From G963674665 sp964609625 (lineage in GTDB: Bacteria; Desulfobacterota; Desulfovibrionia; Desulfovibrionales; Desulfovibrionaceae), in the NCBI GenBank assembly GCA_964609625.1, contig CAZSRS010000040.1, forward strand, positions 1-36,140: DNA of 36,140 nucleotides, read 5' to 3'. Within the stretch, counting starts at the first letter, position 1. The number at the start of each line of letters is the position of its first letter. Shown here piece by piece: positions 7,510-15,364 of the stretch. A model generated the notes under the pieces. It worked only from the letters and a program-made list of their open reading frames with translations, was not told the DNA's origin and made no database searches. The translations under genes and the position numbers were made by a program.

Positions 7510-8117
7510 GCTCGTGGTGGTCCTTGTACCAGCATTTCCGCGAGGGTCATATCCACCTTGGGCGCTCTGCCGAGCTTGGTGCGCATGTACTCGGTCTCAA
7601 GGGCTGCCAGTTCCCGATAAAGAGGAGAGCGGTCCATATACGCATGTTCGGCTCCATCCGGGAGTTCCAGGGAGGCCGCAGCGCGTTCGAAGCGGAAACA
7701 GCCGGGATAGCGGGTCATTCCGCCGTCGGCCATGGGCGCGGTGTGGGCCACGCCATGCAGTCGGCAGATCATCAGCCGGTAGTCGTACAAATGGCAACGG
7801 CCGTCCTCGTTCAGGGGGCACATGATCTGGGGCCGCTGGTTGCGGGCGAGGAACCGGCGGCTTTGCTCCACGTAGTCACGGGCCTTGGTCAGAAAGTGCT
7901 CCCGCCGCTCCTTGTCCAGGGAGAGCATGCCCTTCCAGAGGTAGGCCCATTCCACGTGGGTGTGGTGTTGGAAATAGCTGACGCAGCAATTCTGGGGGCA
8001 GTCGATGCATGTGAAGCCCAGGGGCTTGGCCGTGGCGGCGTAGGCTTGGTCCATGCGCTCGTAGAGTGTTACCAGGCGTTTGAACAGGCCGGGGGTCTTC
8101 TTAGGGTGTTTGGGCAT
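7506..8117 (-). CDS. YkgJ-family cysteine-cluster protein
   Basis: From the ATG at 8117 this is a 203-residue cytoplasmic protein with the YkgJ-type cysteine cluster that is thought to bind Zn or an Fe-S centre. The cysteines are C37, C40, C44 and C45 (CIDCPQNCC), then C100 and C108 (CPLNEDGRCHLYDYRLMICR, with C118) and C140 (YPGCFRF). The DYRLMICRLHG segment matches the family's usual Y-x-x-R-P-x-x-C-R region. Function is unknown. The start overlaps the end of the kinase gene by 17 bases; a GTG at 8147 would give 10 more residues, and neither has a clear ribosome-binding site. The stop overlaps the lipoprotein start. Confidence 0.85.
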   Translation of the reverse strand: MPKHPKKTPGLFKRLVTLYERMDQAYAATAKPLGFTCIDCPQNCCVSYFQHHTHVEWAYLWKGMLSLDKERREHFLTKARDYVEQSRRFLARNQRPQIMCPLNEDGRCHLYDYRLMICRLHGVAHTAPMADGGMTRYPGCFRFERAAASLELPDGAEHAYMDRSPLYRELAALETEYMRTKLGRAPKVDMTLAEMLVQGPPRA

Positions 8118-8676
8118 GTGCTGTGTCCGGATGGTTGTGCGCGTCACGCCACCAGTTCAAGATGAAGTCGCGGCATTCTGCGGGAGTGAGGAGGTCTGTG
8201 TGCAGTATGAGATGCGCGGCCCGCAGGTACAGGGGGATGCGCTGCTGGTAGAGGGATTCGATACTCTGCCCCGGCGCGATGGCCAAGCCGCGCTCGCAGA
8301 CGTTGTCGAGACGCTGCTGCACGGTTTCCAGGCATGCGGCCAGGTAGACCACCGGGCCCAGGGACTGCAACCTGGTGACGGCTCTGGGGCCGTAGACCAC
8401 GCTCCCGCCGGTGGAGACCACGCAGCGCTTGGCGCCCAGCCCAGCCACCACGCACTCCTCGGCAAGCAGGAAGGTCTCCCTGCCCAACGTGTCGAAAATT
8501 TGCTGCAAGGGACGACCGTAATAGGCTTCCAAGAGGCGGTCGGTATCGAGACAGGCCCAGCCCAGGGCCTGGGCCAGGAGTCCCCCGATGGTGGACTTGC
8601 CCACGCCGGCCATGCCGATGAGCGAGATGCAGGCGCCAGGGGGCAGGAATGGTGTCGCCAGGAATTGCAAGGACAT
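8101..8676 (-). CDS. Shikimate-kinase-like P-loop kinase (shikimate or homoserine kinase)
   Basis: This 191-residue protein has the shikimate-kinase fold. It shows a Walker A loop GMAGVGKST (residues 22-30), DTD after the first beta-alpha unit, R-x-x-F near GRETFLLAEE, STGGSV in place of the usual GGG-containing loop, and RIPLYLRAAHL near the end. In canonical AroK the loop reads TGGG and the lid has RPLL. Here there are only two Gly (GGS), and the lid region reads RGLAIAPGQS. As I recall, a diverged shikimate-kinase homologue of Desulfovibrio vulgaris has been reported to act as a homoserine kinase, so the substrate is open. The start is uncertain: the ATG at 8676 has only a distant AAGG, and the frame is open to 8808. 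It is first in a four-gene operon. Confidence 0.75.
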   Translation of the reverse strand: MSLQFLATPFLPPGACISLIGMAGVGKSTIGGLLAQALGWACLDTDRLLEAYYGRPLQQIFDTLGRETFLLAEECVVAGLGAKRCVVSTGGSVVYGPRAVTRLQSLGPVVYLAACLETVQQRLDNVCERGLAIAPGQSIESLYQQRIPLYLRAAHLILHTDLLTPAECRDFILNWWRDAHNHPDTAHAQTP

Positions 8677-8840
8677 GAAAAAGTAGACTACCTTGAATAG
8701 GCACGGGGTGCAACATGGAGCACCAGGAGGAGGCTGGCGGCGGCAGGACATGGACGATGACAAACCCTTGTTTTTGTGTATAAACTGAAATAAAGAAAAA
8801 TGAGGCATTGAATCCGCAATCCGAGACAGGGAGCCGCGCC

Positions 8841-9947
8841 ATGGCCGAAGAGCAGGATCGATGCACCAGGGGCGACTTATCGCCGCTCATCGTGCGCAGC
8901 ATCATCGACAGCATGGCCCTGGGATTGATGGTCATCGATCCCAAAGGCAGGATCGTCGTGGCCAACCAGGCGCTCTCCGTGATCTTGGCGATTCCCCGCG
9001 CCGAGTTGTTGAGCAAGGGCTGGGGGCAGCTGTTCATCGACTCCGAAAGCAATATCGAGTTCAATCAGGTCTTCATCGACGTTGTCTGGAGCGAGATCCA
9101 GAATCTACAACGCACCGTGGCCTATTTCACGCCGGATGGACGCAGTCGGATTCTCAACGTGACGAGTTCATTTCTCAGTGCCCAGGGCGAGATGGAGGGT
9201 GTGGTGTTGCTCATGGAGGATGTCACGGAGACCGTGCAGTTGCACGAGCGGGAAAAGCAGATGCTCGGCGCCATGAACCGCCTGCAGACCGAGCGCACCC
9301 AGGGCTTGAACAAGCTCGCGCTTTCGGTGGCGCATCAGATCCGCAATCCCATGATGACCATCGGCGGCTTTGCCTCCCTCATGCTCAAGACCAACGACAG
9401 GAGCGAGCAGGATCTCGAGCATCTCGGGATCATCCGCGAGGAGTTACACAAACTCGAGCGCATGGTTCGGGCAGTGGTGGAATACGCCTCGATTCCGGCA
9501 GTGAAACGGAAGTTGGTGCCCATGGATTCCCTGTTGCGCAGGGCCGTGGATCAATTGCACGAACGGGCCAGGAACGCGGGCGCGGCAATGGGGGTGCGGC
9601 TCGACTGCCGGGAATGCACGGTTCTTGCGGATGCCGCTATGCTAGCCAGGGCGATGGAGGAACTGCTGATGAACTCCTTGGAGGCCGGCAGCCCGGAAGT
9701 GCTCATCGCGTTGCGGCAGGAAAACGAAGGTGAACAGACCAAGCTGCATATCGAGGACAAGGGTGAAGGCATCAAGGAAGACTACCTACCCTTTGTCTTC
9801 GACCCCTTTTTCACCACCAGGGGGCAGAAGGTGGGCATGGGGCTGAGCCTGGCCCAGCGCATCGTGCAGGAACACCAGGGCTCCATCGCCATCGAGAGCA
9901 TCTATGGCAAAGGTACCACCGTGACCCTGCTTCTGCCGCGGGAGTGA
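8841..9947 (+). CDS. PAS-domain sensor histidine kinase
   Basis: This 368-residue soluble kinase lacks membrane segments. A PAS domain (about 15-130, with GLMVIDPKGRIVVANQALS and MEDVTE at its end) precedes a HisKA-type domain with the H-box VAHQIRNPMMTIGGF; H165 is the autophosphorylation site. The ATP-binding part shows the N box (EELLMNSLEA, N278), the G1 box (DKGEGI), the F box (DPFFTTR) and the G2 box (GMGLSLAQR). The H-box has QIRNP rather than ELRNP. The signal is unknown, and no response-regulator gene is in the window, so it is an orphan kinase. AGGGAG seven bases before the ATG at 8841 supports this start over the TTG at 8808. It is divergent from the kinase operon at 8676. Confidence 0.93.
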   Translation: MAEEQDRCTRGDLSPLIVRSIIDSMALGLMVIDPKGRIVVANQALSVILAIPRAELLSKGWGQLFIDSESNIEFNQVFIDVVWSEIQNLQRTVAYFTPDGRSRILNVTSSFLSAQGEMEGVVLLMEDVTETVQLHEREKQMLGAMNRLQTERTQGLNKLALSVAHQIRNPMMTIGGFASLMLKTNDRSEQDLEHLGIIREELHKLERMVRAVVEYASIPAVKRKLVPMDSLLRRAVDQLHERARNAGAAMGVRLDCRECTVLADAAMLARAMEELLMNSLEAGSPEVLIALRQENEGEQTKLHIEDKGEGIKEDYLPFVFDPFFTTRGQKVGMGLSLAQRIVQEHQGSIAIESIYGKGTTVTLLLPRE

Positions 9948-9985
9948 AAACGACCCTGCCGGGCATGCACGTCCGCAAGAAGCGG

Positions 9986-10018
9986 AAAAAGCCGCCCCGC
10001 AACGGGTGCGAGGCGGCT
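9986..10018 (-). terminator. Intrinsic terminator of the rplM-rpsI operon
   Basis: On the minus strand, AGCCGCCTCGCA (10018-10007) pairs with TGCGGGGCGGCT (10001-9990) around a 5-base loop, with one mismatch. A run of five T (9990-9986) follows directly. It starts 24 bases after the rpsI stop. This is a textbook Rho-independent terminator in the direction of rpsI. Confidence 0.9.
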
Positions 10019-10042
10019 GGAAAGGCTTGAAACAAGCGCGGC

Positions 10043-10435
10043 TTAGCGCTTGGAGTACTGGAACCGGGCGCGGGCGCCGCGCAGGCCGTACTTTTTGCGC
10101 TCCTTCTTGCGCGCGTCGCGGGTGAGGTAACCGGCGCGTTTCAAGGAGGGGCGCAGTTCCACGTCAAGATCGATCAGGGCGCGGGCAATGCCGTGGCGTA
10201 CGGCTGCGGCCTGGCCTGCGACGCCTCCGCCACAGACGGAGATCTTGATGTCGAACTTGTCCTGATTGTTTGTGAGCACCAGGGGCTGGCGCACGATCTG
10301 CTGCAGAGAGGGCCGCGGAAAGTAGTCTTCGATGGTGCGTCCGTTCACCGTGATCTGCCCCGTGCCAGGGTAGATGCGGGTGCGGGAAACCGCGGTTTTT
10401 CTCCTGCCGGTACCGTAATTGAATTCCTGCGTCAT
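10043..10435 (-). CDS. rpsI: 30S ribosomal protein S9
   Basis: This 130-residue protein is full-length uS9, which sits in the 30S head; its C-terminal tail reaches the P-site tRNA. It shows the family start GTGRRKTAVSR, the middle segment GGGVAGQAAAVRHGIARAL, and the conserved end with RKKERKKYGLRGARARFQYSKR split by ordinary residues. The final SKR is the tail that contacts tRNA. GGAG six bases before the ATG at 10435 marks the start; a TTG four codons upstream is less likely. It follows rplM by 55 bases, the usual bacterial L13-S9 operon. Confidence 0.98.
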   Translation of the reverse strand: MTQEFNYGTGRRKTAVSRTRIYPGTGQITVNGRTIEDYFPRPSLQQIVRQPLVLTNNQDKFDIKISVCGGGVAGQAAAVRHGIARALIDLDVELRPSLKRAGYLTRDARKKERKKYGLRGARARFQYSKR

Positions 10436-10490
10436 GTCTTGCTCCAACGCGCGTCTGCCGTGTATCCTTGGCGGGCCTGTTCAGGCCAAC

Positions 10491-10925
10491 TTAGAGGGGC
10501 AGCTCCAGAGGCTGGGGGTTTTGGGCGTCATGAGGATGTTCCGGGCCGGCGTAAACCTTAAGCTTTTTGAGCATTGCCCTGCTCAGCCTGTTCTTGGGCA
10601 ACATCCCACGTACCGCGCTGAAAATGACTTCCTCGGGCTTGCGATCGAGCATTTCGCTCAGGGTCCTGGTGCGGAGACCGCCGGGATAGCCGGAATGACT
10701 GTAGTACTTCTTGTCGTTCAGTTTCGTGCCGGTCACCTTGATCTTGGAGGCGTTGACCACCACGATGAAATCGCCGTTGTCCATATGAGGGGCGAATTCC
10801 GGTTTATGCTTGCCGCGAAGGCGATGGGCGATCTGCGAGGCGATACGGCCCAGGATCTGATCCGCGGCATCCACCACGAACCAGTCGCGCTTGATGTCCT
10901 TGGGAGTCGGCGTATATGTTTTCAT
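10491..10925 (-). CDS. rplM: 50S ribosomal protein L13
   Basis: This 144-residue protein is full-length uL13, an early-assembly protein that binds 23S rRNA. The signatures WFVVDAADQILGRIASQIA, NGDFIVVVNASKIKVTG and the L13 motif region PEEVIFSAVRGMLPKNRL, followed by YAGPEHPHDAQ, are all present. AAGGAG precedes the ATG by eight bases. It is the first gene of the rplM-rpsI operon and has its own sigma-70-type promoter about 40 bases upstream. Confidence 0.98.
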   Translation of the reverse strand: MKTYTPTPKDIKRDWFVVDAADQILGRIASQIAHRLRGKHKPEFAPHMDNGDFIVVVNASKIKVTGTKLNDKKYYSHSGYPGGLRTRTLSEMLDRKPEEVIFSAVRGMLPKNRLSRAMLKKLKVYAGPEHPHDAQNPQPLELPL

Positions 10926-10963
10926 TGGAACACTCCTTGATTCGCCAAGTCGTAAAGAAAGGT

Positions 10964-10993
10964 CTTATAGAAGGAATCGCTGAAGGGTGTCAA
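10964..10993 (-). promoter_or_regulatory. Sigma-70 promoter of rplM-rpsI
   Basis: On the minus strand a perfect -35 box TTGACA (10993-10988) is followed after 18 bases by TATAAG (10969-10964), five of six matching the -10 consensus. Transcription would start near 10957, about 30 bases before the rplM ATG. A copy of the GGGGACAGAC repeat lies 32 bases upstream of the -35 box. Confidence 0.85.
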
Positions 10994-11021
10994 GGACTAA
11001 TCGTGAAAAAATGAAAAATGC

Positions 11022-11045
11022 AAAGGGGACAGACAAATTTTGTCC
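11022..11045 (+). repeat. Copy of the GGGGACAGACAAAT repeat
   Basis: AAAGGGGACAGACAAAT is present at 11022-11038, with the 14-base core at 11025-11038 identical to the left end of the Y1 transposase element (12407-12420) and in the same orientation. The two copies bracket the HD-domain gene. TTTGTCC follows directly at 11039-11045, so GGACA (11027-11031) could pair with TGTCC (11041-11045). Confidence 0.8.
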
Positions 11046-11123
11046 TTAGCCGTGAAAGCGGCCGGCTTGTGCTTCCCGGACAGGCGGCGTATCCTGACTC
11101 GCAGAAAACACTCAGGAGCGACC

Positions 11124-12374
11124 ATGCCCAGCATCAGGAAGAGTCTCTTGCAGTTCGCCTTCAACGGCGCGTTCATGAAGCGGTGGAACGACAAGCTGCG
11201 TCCCGTGGAGTTGCACGAACTGGACAAACAGGCTCACAAGATGATCGCTGCATGGGCCCTGTTCATGCTCAATGCGCGCGACCTGGACCGCAGGGGGCGT
11301 ATCGAACTGGCCGAGGAGGTCATCGAGGGCGCGATCTTCGAGTATTTCTACAGGCTGGTGATCACGGACATCAAACCGCCGGTGTTCTATCAGATCAAGG
11401 CCAACCCGGCCCATTACCAACGGCTCACCGCCTGGGTGCTGGAGCAGTTGGCGCCGCGTCTGCAATCCATGGGCACCCCATTCTGGGAACGCCTTCGCGC
11501 CTATTACACGTCCCCGCAGCTGGGGGACGAGGTGCGGCAATGCGGCCGCCGCATCCTCGAGGCGGCTCACCTCTACGCCTCAAGCTGGGAATTCAACCTG
11601 ATCAAGGGCGTGAACCTACTGGACGACGAATTCCAGGAGATCGAGGCCTCCTTTGTGGACGGCCTTGGGCGATACACTGACTTGGCGGGTGTGGACGAAC
11701 TCATCCGGGGGGTGGAATCGCCCTTGGGCCGCTTCACCCATCTTTGCGGGCAGTTGCGTTTTCAGAAGCGCTGGTCACAGACCCCGCGCATCCCTGAAAC
11801 CTCGGTCATCGGTCATATGTTTCTGGTGGCCTGCTACAGCTATTTCTGCTGTCTGGTGCAGGACGCCGGCCTGTCCCTGCGGCAGAATACATTTTTCGCC
11901 GGACTGTTCCACGATTTGCCCGAGCTGCTGACCCGCGATATCATCTCGCCGGTGAAGCGTTCGGTGCAGAGTTTGGCCGACCTGATCCGCGAATACGAGG
12001 ACAAGGAGTTGCAACGTCGGGTCCTGGGACCCCTTTCCGCCGGTGGACACGGCCTGCTGGCCCAAGAGCTGGAGTTCTACCTGGGCACGGAGCTGGGCTC
12101 GGAGTTCATCAACGCCGTGCGTGATGGCGGTGTGGTGCGCGAGGCCACGCGGGACGAACTCTACGCTCCCGACTCGACACTTGACGCCAAGGACGGCGAG
12201 ACCATGAAGGTCTGCGATTCACTGGCCGCGTTCATCGAGGCCTACACCGCCCTGCGCAACGGGATCTCCTCGGAGCAGCTGCAACAGGCCCTGTGGCGGC
12301 TGCGCGAGGTGTATCAGCACGCCACCCTGGGGCCCAACCTCCACGTGGGCGCGCTGCTGGCGGATTTCGACTGA
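11124..12374 (+). CDS. HD-domain phosphohydrolase (YfbR-like HD family)
   Basis: From the ATG at 11124 (AGGAG six bases upstream) this is a 416-residue protein. Its middle carries an HD-type metal site. H231 lies in TSVIGHMFLVA, and the HD dyad is H263-D264 in GLFHDLPELLTRDIISPVK. A later Asp in KVCDSLAAFIEAY completes the H...HD...D pattern. The LPELLTRDIISPVK string is typical of the YfbR/HDDC2 group of nucleoside 5'-monophosphatase-like proteins. The first 200 residues are helical and have no motif I recognise, making the protein about twice the length of YfbR. It is probably a cytoplasmic phosphohydrolase with unknown substrate. It stands alone, bracketed by two direct copies of the transposon-end repeat. 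Confidence 0.8.
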   Translation: MPSIRKSLLQFAFNGAFMKRWNDKLRPVELHELDKQAHKMIAAWALFMLNARDLDRRGRIELAEEVIEGAIFEYFYRLVITDIKPPVFYQIKANPAHYQRLTAWVLEQLAPRLQSMGTPFWERLRAYYTSPQLGDEVRQCGRRILEAAHLYASSWEFNLIKGVNLLDDEFQEIEASFVDGLGRYTDLAGVDELIRGVESPLGRFTHLCGQLRFQKRWSQTPRIPETSVIGHMFLVACYSYFCCLVQDAGLSLRQNTFFAGLFHDLPELLTRDIISPVKRSVQSLADLIREYEDKELQRRVLGPLSAGGHGLLAQELEFYLGTELGSEFINAVRDGGVVREATRDELYAPDSTLDAKDGETMKVCDSLAAFIEAYTALRNGISSEQLQQALWRLREVYQHATLGPNLHVGALLADFD

Positions 12375-12406
12375 GTCACCATGGTCGGTGGACAGAATAA
12401 AGGTAA

Positions 12407-12420
12407 GGGGACAGACAAAT
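12407..12420 (+). repeat. Left inverted repeat of the Y1 element
   Basis: GGGGACAGACAAAT, an exact inverted match to 13616-13629 and an exact direct match to 11025-11038. It lies 32 bases after the stop of the HD-domain gene and 83 bases before the transposase start. Confidence 0.85.
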
Positions 12421-12503
12421 TATGCTTGCATTCAGCGTCAACTCGCTGTATTGTCATCCCACTTCAGAATCCCTGCCCACCCCCACTCCTGGAGGTCATT
12501 GCC

Positions 12504-13418
12504 ATGCCCCGCACCAGTCGTTTGCTGATTGATGACCATCCCGCAGTTTACCATGTCATGTCGCGAACGTGCCTTGATGGGTATCCCCTGGGGCCCGTGG
12601 AGAAGGACTACCTGCTGGCGGTCATGCGAAAGTATGCGGCCATATATTTCGTCGAGATCCTGGGGTTCTGTCTGATGGGGAATCATTTCCACCTGCTGGT
12701 GCGCATGCAGCCGCAGGGGGCGGTCTCGGACGAAGAGGTCTTGGAGCGCTACAAGACGGCCTTTGACGGTCGAGACTTGCCCAATCCCGCACGTGTTTCC
12801 TTCTTCCGCGAGAAGTGGACAAGTCTTTCCGAGTTCGTTCGCGAGATCAAACAGACCTTCTCGCGGTACTACAACAAGCTGCATAACCGCCGCGGCTTTT
12901 TCTGGGGTGGCCGCTTCAAGAGTGTCATCGTGGAAGACGGCCGAACCCTGATCAACTGTCTGGCCTATATCGACCTCAATCCCATACGGGCCGGCATCGT
13001 AGAACGGCCGGAAGACTACCGCTGGTGCTCGCTTGGCTATCATGCCCAGTCCAACAACAGAGGAGGCTTTTTGTCCGTGGACTTCGGATTGGTGGATTGG
13101 GATATCGAGCCGGGAACGGAGCGCCTGCGGCTTTACCGCGAATATGTCTACCGGAGCGGTGCGCTGGATTCGCTCAAGGGCAAGGCCATGGACGAGCGCA
13201 TCGTGGAGCGGGCTAGTAGCACCAATTTTCACTACACGCCGACTGACAGGCTGCGTATGCGAACTCGTTGGTTTACCGATAGCGCCATACTCGGCTCCCG
13301 GGCGTTTATTGCACATCTTGGACAACAACTGGGCTTGGCTTCTGAATCCAGGCGCCCTAAACGAATACCCGGAGGAGATGACATGTACTCCTTCCGGCGA
13401 CTCTCCGAACTGCTGTAA
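12504..13418 (+). CDS. Y1_Tnp / TnpA_REP-type (RAYT-like) transposase
   Basis: This 304-residue protein is a tyrosine HUH transposase of the REP-associated type. It starts MPRTSRLLIDD and carries YHVMSRTC, as these proteins do near the N-terminus. The HUH motif is GNHFHLLVRM (H61, H63). The catalytic tyrosine is Y122 or Y123 in FSRYYNKLHNRR, followed by FFWGGRFKS. The hallmark AYIDLNPIRAGIVERPEDYRW lies at about 154-174. The 130-residue C-terminal tail seen in longer family members is present, so the gene looks intact. Such enzymes cut and join single-stranded DNA at short repeats. TGGAGG lies eight bases before the ATG at 12504; the frame is open to 12381. The flanking inverted repeats are its likely substrates. 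Confidence 0.93.
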   Translation: MPRTSRLLIDDHPAVYHVMSRTCLDGYPLGPVEKDYLLAVMRKYAAIYFVEILGFCLMGNHFHLLVRMQPQGAVSDEEVLERYKTAFDGRDLPNPARVSFFREKWTSLSEFVREIKQTFSRYYNKLHNRRGFFWGGRFKSVIVEDGRTLINCLAYIDLNPIRAGIVERPEDYRWCSLGYHAQSNNRGGFLSVDFGLVDWDIEPGTERLRLYREYVYRSGALDSLKGKAMDERIVERASSTNFHYTPTDRLRMRTRWFTDSAILGSRAFIAHLGQQLGLASESRRPKRIPGGDDMYSFRRLSELL

Positions 13419-13615
13419 CCTGCCATTTCTTCTGACTCCTTGAAACTCTCCGTGGTGTGGTGTGCCCAGACGGCGTTTCCCGACAGCCATGGAGTCGCAT
13501 GGCGCTGCCGTAACAGGCGCTTTCGCTCCGAAACGACCAGAGGCGTTCAGTGCCGATCTACAAGCTCGAGGTCTGGGCTTCGAAGAAAAGTGGTTCCATG
13601 AGCTGACGCAACGTT

Positions 13616-13629
13616 ATTTGTCTGTCCCC
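13616..13629 (-). repeat. Right inverted repeat of the Y1 element
   Basis: ATTTGTCTGTCCCC, the exact complement of the left repeat. Between the transposase stop and this repeat (13419-13615) I see no gene; short open frames there have no family resemblance. A T-rich stretch follows to 13651. Confidence 0.85.
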
Positions 13630-13663
13630 ATTTCTATTTCCCATTTTTTTTCCTCCGACATCC

Positions 13664-15364
13664 TCACCGCGGCAGGGGCAAGGTGAAGTGAAAGGCGCTG
13701 CCCTGGCCGGGGCGTGACTCGGCCCAGATGCGCCCCCCGTAGTGTTCCACGATCTGCCTGCAGATGGCCAACCCAAGGCCGGTGCCTGAAGGTTTGGGGC
13801 CGAGTTCCTCGTCCCAATGTACTTGGTGGAACTTGGTGAAGACGTCTTCCAGGTCTTGGTCCGGGATGCCGACACCGGTGTCGGCCACGGTGAAGAGCAC
13901 TGCATCACCCTCTTTGACCGCGTTCACTGCGATTCTGCCCTGGGTGGTGAATTTCAGGGCGTTCTGCAGCAGGTTGAGCAGCACCTGGAAAAGCCGGTCC
14001 GGGTCCACCCGCACAGGAGGGAGGCCTTGCTGGACATCCACCACCAGCCGCAGCCCCATTTTTTGTTCCAGTTGACTTTGTACGGCGTGCACGGCACCCG
14101 AGACGACGTCGGGCAGAAGCACGAAGCAATCGTTCCACTCCAGACGGCCGGACTCAATCTTGGATATATCAAGGAAGTTGTTGATCATCCTGGTAAGGCG
14201 TTCGCTCTCCTGGCGGATGATATCCAGGTTATCGCCGATACGCCGGGCCTTGGACTTCAGGACAGGGTCTTGCCTGGCAAGAGGAAGGAAGGCTTTGGTG
14301 AAGTCTTTTTCGATGAGCCTGGTGAAGCCCAGCACCGAAGTCAAGGGGGTACGCAACTCGTGGGATACCGAGGAGAGAAGGGCGTTCTTCAGGGCGTCCA
14401 ACTCCACGAGGCGCTGGTTCGCGCTCTCGAGTTCTTCTGCCTTGCGGGCCAAGTCCGCGGTGCGTTCATGGATGATGCCCTCGAGGCTGCGGTTCAGGGC
14501 CGCGAGTTCTTCCTGGGCCTTTTTCCGGGCTGTGATGTTGGTGAGAAAGCCTTCCACGAACAGGGGCGAGCCGTCGGTGTCGCGCACCAGTCTTGCCGAT
14601 ACGGAGATCCAGATGCCCGCTCCGTCTTTGCGCCGCATGCGCATTTCCCGATCCCGGACCTGCCCGTGGGTGCGGAGATCGGCCACGAAGGCGTCGTACT
14701 CCTCAGGGTGCGGGAAGAGCTGGTTCTGGACGTCGATCACTTCGTCGACCATTTCCTGGGCCGAGGCAAAGCCCAGGATGGCCGCCATGGCCGGATTGGC
14801 GTTGAGCAGCTTACTCTGCATGGAGACTTGATAGATGCCTTCCAAGGCTTTTTCGAAGATGGAGCGGTATTTTTCCTCTGCCGCGCGCAGGGCCTCTTCC
14901 GCGCGAAGGCGGTCGGTGACATCGCGGGCCACGATCAGGGCATAGCGCCGCCCCTCGATGCTGCGTTCGGCAAGCGTGATTTCAGCAGGGAAAGAGGCGT
15001 TGTCGGTATCCAGCATGCAAACCACAGGCTGCGAGGGGGGCGGATCTGACTGGGCGGAATCCCTGGTCGTGGGCTTGTTCAGGCACAGGGTCAGGCTGGG
15101 AAAGATGTCCGTCAGGTCCCGGCCGATGAGATCCTTGCGGTTGCGCCCCAGGCGCCTGGCCGCGGAGTCGTTGCAGTCCGCCACTTGGTTTTCCGGCAAG
15201 GCCACGAGGAAGATGGAATCGCTGGCCTGATCCAGCAGGGCGCGGAAGCGTTCGAGTTCGGCCAGTCGTTTGCGCAGCTCCGGATAGTAGCTCTTCTGAA
15301 AGGAGCGTTCCCCAAGGCCGATGAGCCGTGCGCGCTGGGAGTCCTGGTCAGAGTGCCTGCTCAT
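13664..15364 (-). CDS. Multi-PAS hybridless sensor histidine kinase
   Basis: This 566-residue kinase has no membrane segment. A first PAS domain spans about 40-155 (SDSIFLVALPENQVADCNDSA to ALIVARDVTDRLRAEE). A second spans about 165-290 (KYRSIFEKALEGIYQVSMQ to GFLTNITARKKAQEELA). A coiled coil (about 283-325) leads to the HisKA domain with SSVSHELRTPLTSVLGF (H335 phosphorylated) and an HATPase_c domain with NLLQNALKFT, DTGVGI, and GTGLGLAICRQIV. No receiver domain follows and no regulator is nearby. The ATG at 15364 lies inside the end of the alcohol dehydrogenase gene (17-base overlap), so the pair is translated from one message. PAS domains may sense redox state or a metabolite. The frame is open to 15460, but that would extend the overlap. 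Confidence 0.92.
   Translation of the reverse strand: MSRHSDQDSQRARLIGLGERSFQKSYYPELRKRLAELERFRALLDQASDSIFLVALPENQVADCNDSAARRLGRNRKDLIGRDLTDIFPSLTLCLNKPTTRDSAQSDPPPSQPVVCMLDTDNASFPAEITLAERSIEGRRYALIVARDVTDRLRAEEALRAAEEKYRSIFEKALEGIYQVSMQSKLLNANPAMAAILGFASAQEMVDEVIDVQNQLFPHPEEYDAFVADLRTHGQVRDREMRMRRKDGAGIWISVSARLVRDTDGSPLFVEGFLTNITARKKAQEELAALNRSLEGIIHERTADLARKAEELESANQRLVELDALKNALLSSVSHELRTPLTSVLGFTRLIEKDFTKAFLPLARQDPVLKSKARRIGDNLDIIRQESERLTRMINNFLDISKIESGRLEWNDCFVLLPDVVSGAVHAVQSQLEQKMGLRLVVDVQQGLPPVRVDPDRLFQVLLNLLQNALKFTTQGRIAVNAVKEGDAVLFTVADTGVGIPDQDLEDVFTKFHQVHWDEELGPKPSGTGLGLAICRQIVEHYGGRIWAESRPGQGSAFHFTLPLPR

Larger units (their letters stand above)
12391..13646 (+). mobile_element. Y1 (HUH) transposase element with inverted GGGGACAGACAAAT ends
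   Basis: About 1.25 kb containing one transposase gene between inverted copies of a 14-base sequence: GGGGACAGACAAAT at 12407-12420 and its exact complement ATTTGTCTGTCCCC at 13616-13629. Inside each end a second similarity is visible, GCGTCAACTC (left) and GCGTCAGCTC (right, complement). The layout resembles RAYT (REP-associated tyrosine transposase) genes, which are flanked by short inverted repeats instead of classical IS200 hairpin ends. The outer limits are not exact, since no target-site duplication is expected for this class. Related repeats occur elsewhere in the window. Confidence 0.75.

Noticed and set aside
8760..8800. Promoter boxes in the AT-rich stretch before the PAS kinase (TTGTTT and TATAAA)
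   Set aside because: The spacing of about five bases between the two boxes cannot form a sigma-70 promoter.
13462..13686. 74-codon frame between the transposase and the kinase
   Set aside because: Crosses the right inverted repeat, has no ribosome-binding site and no family resemblance.
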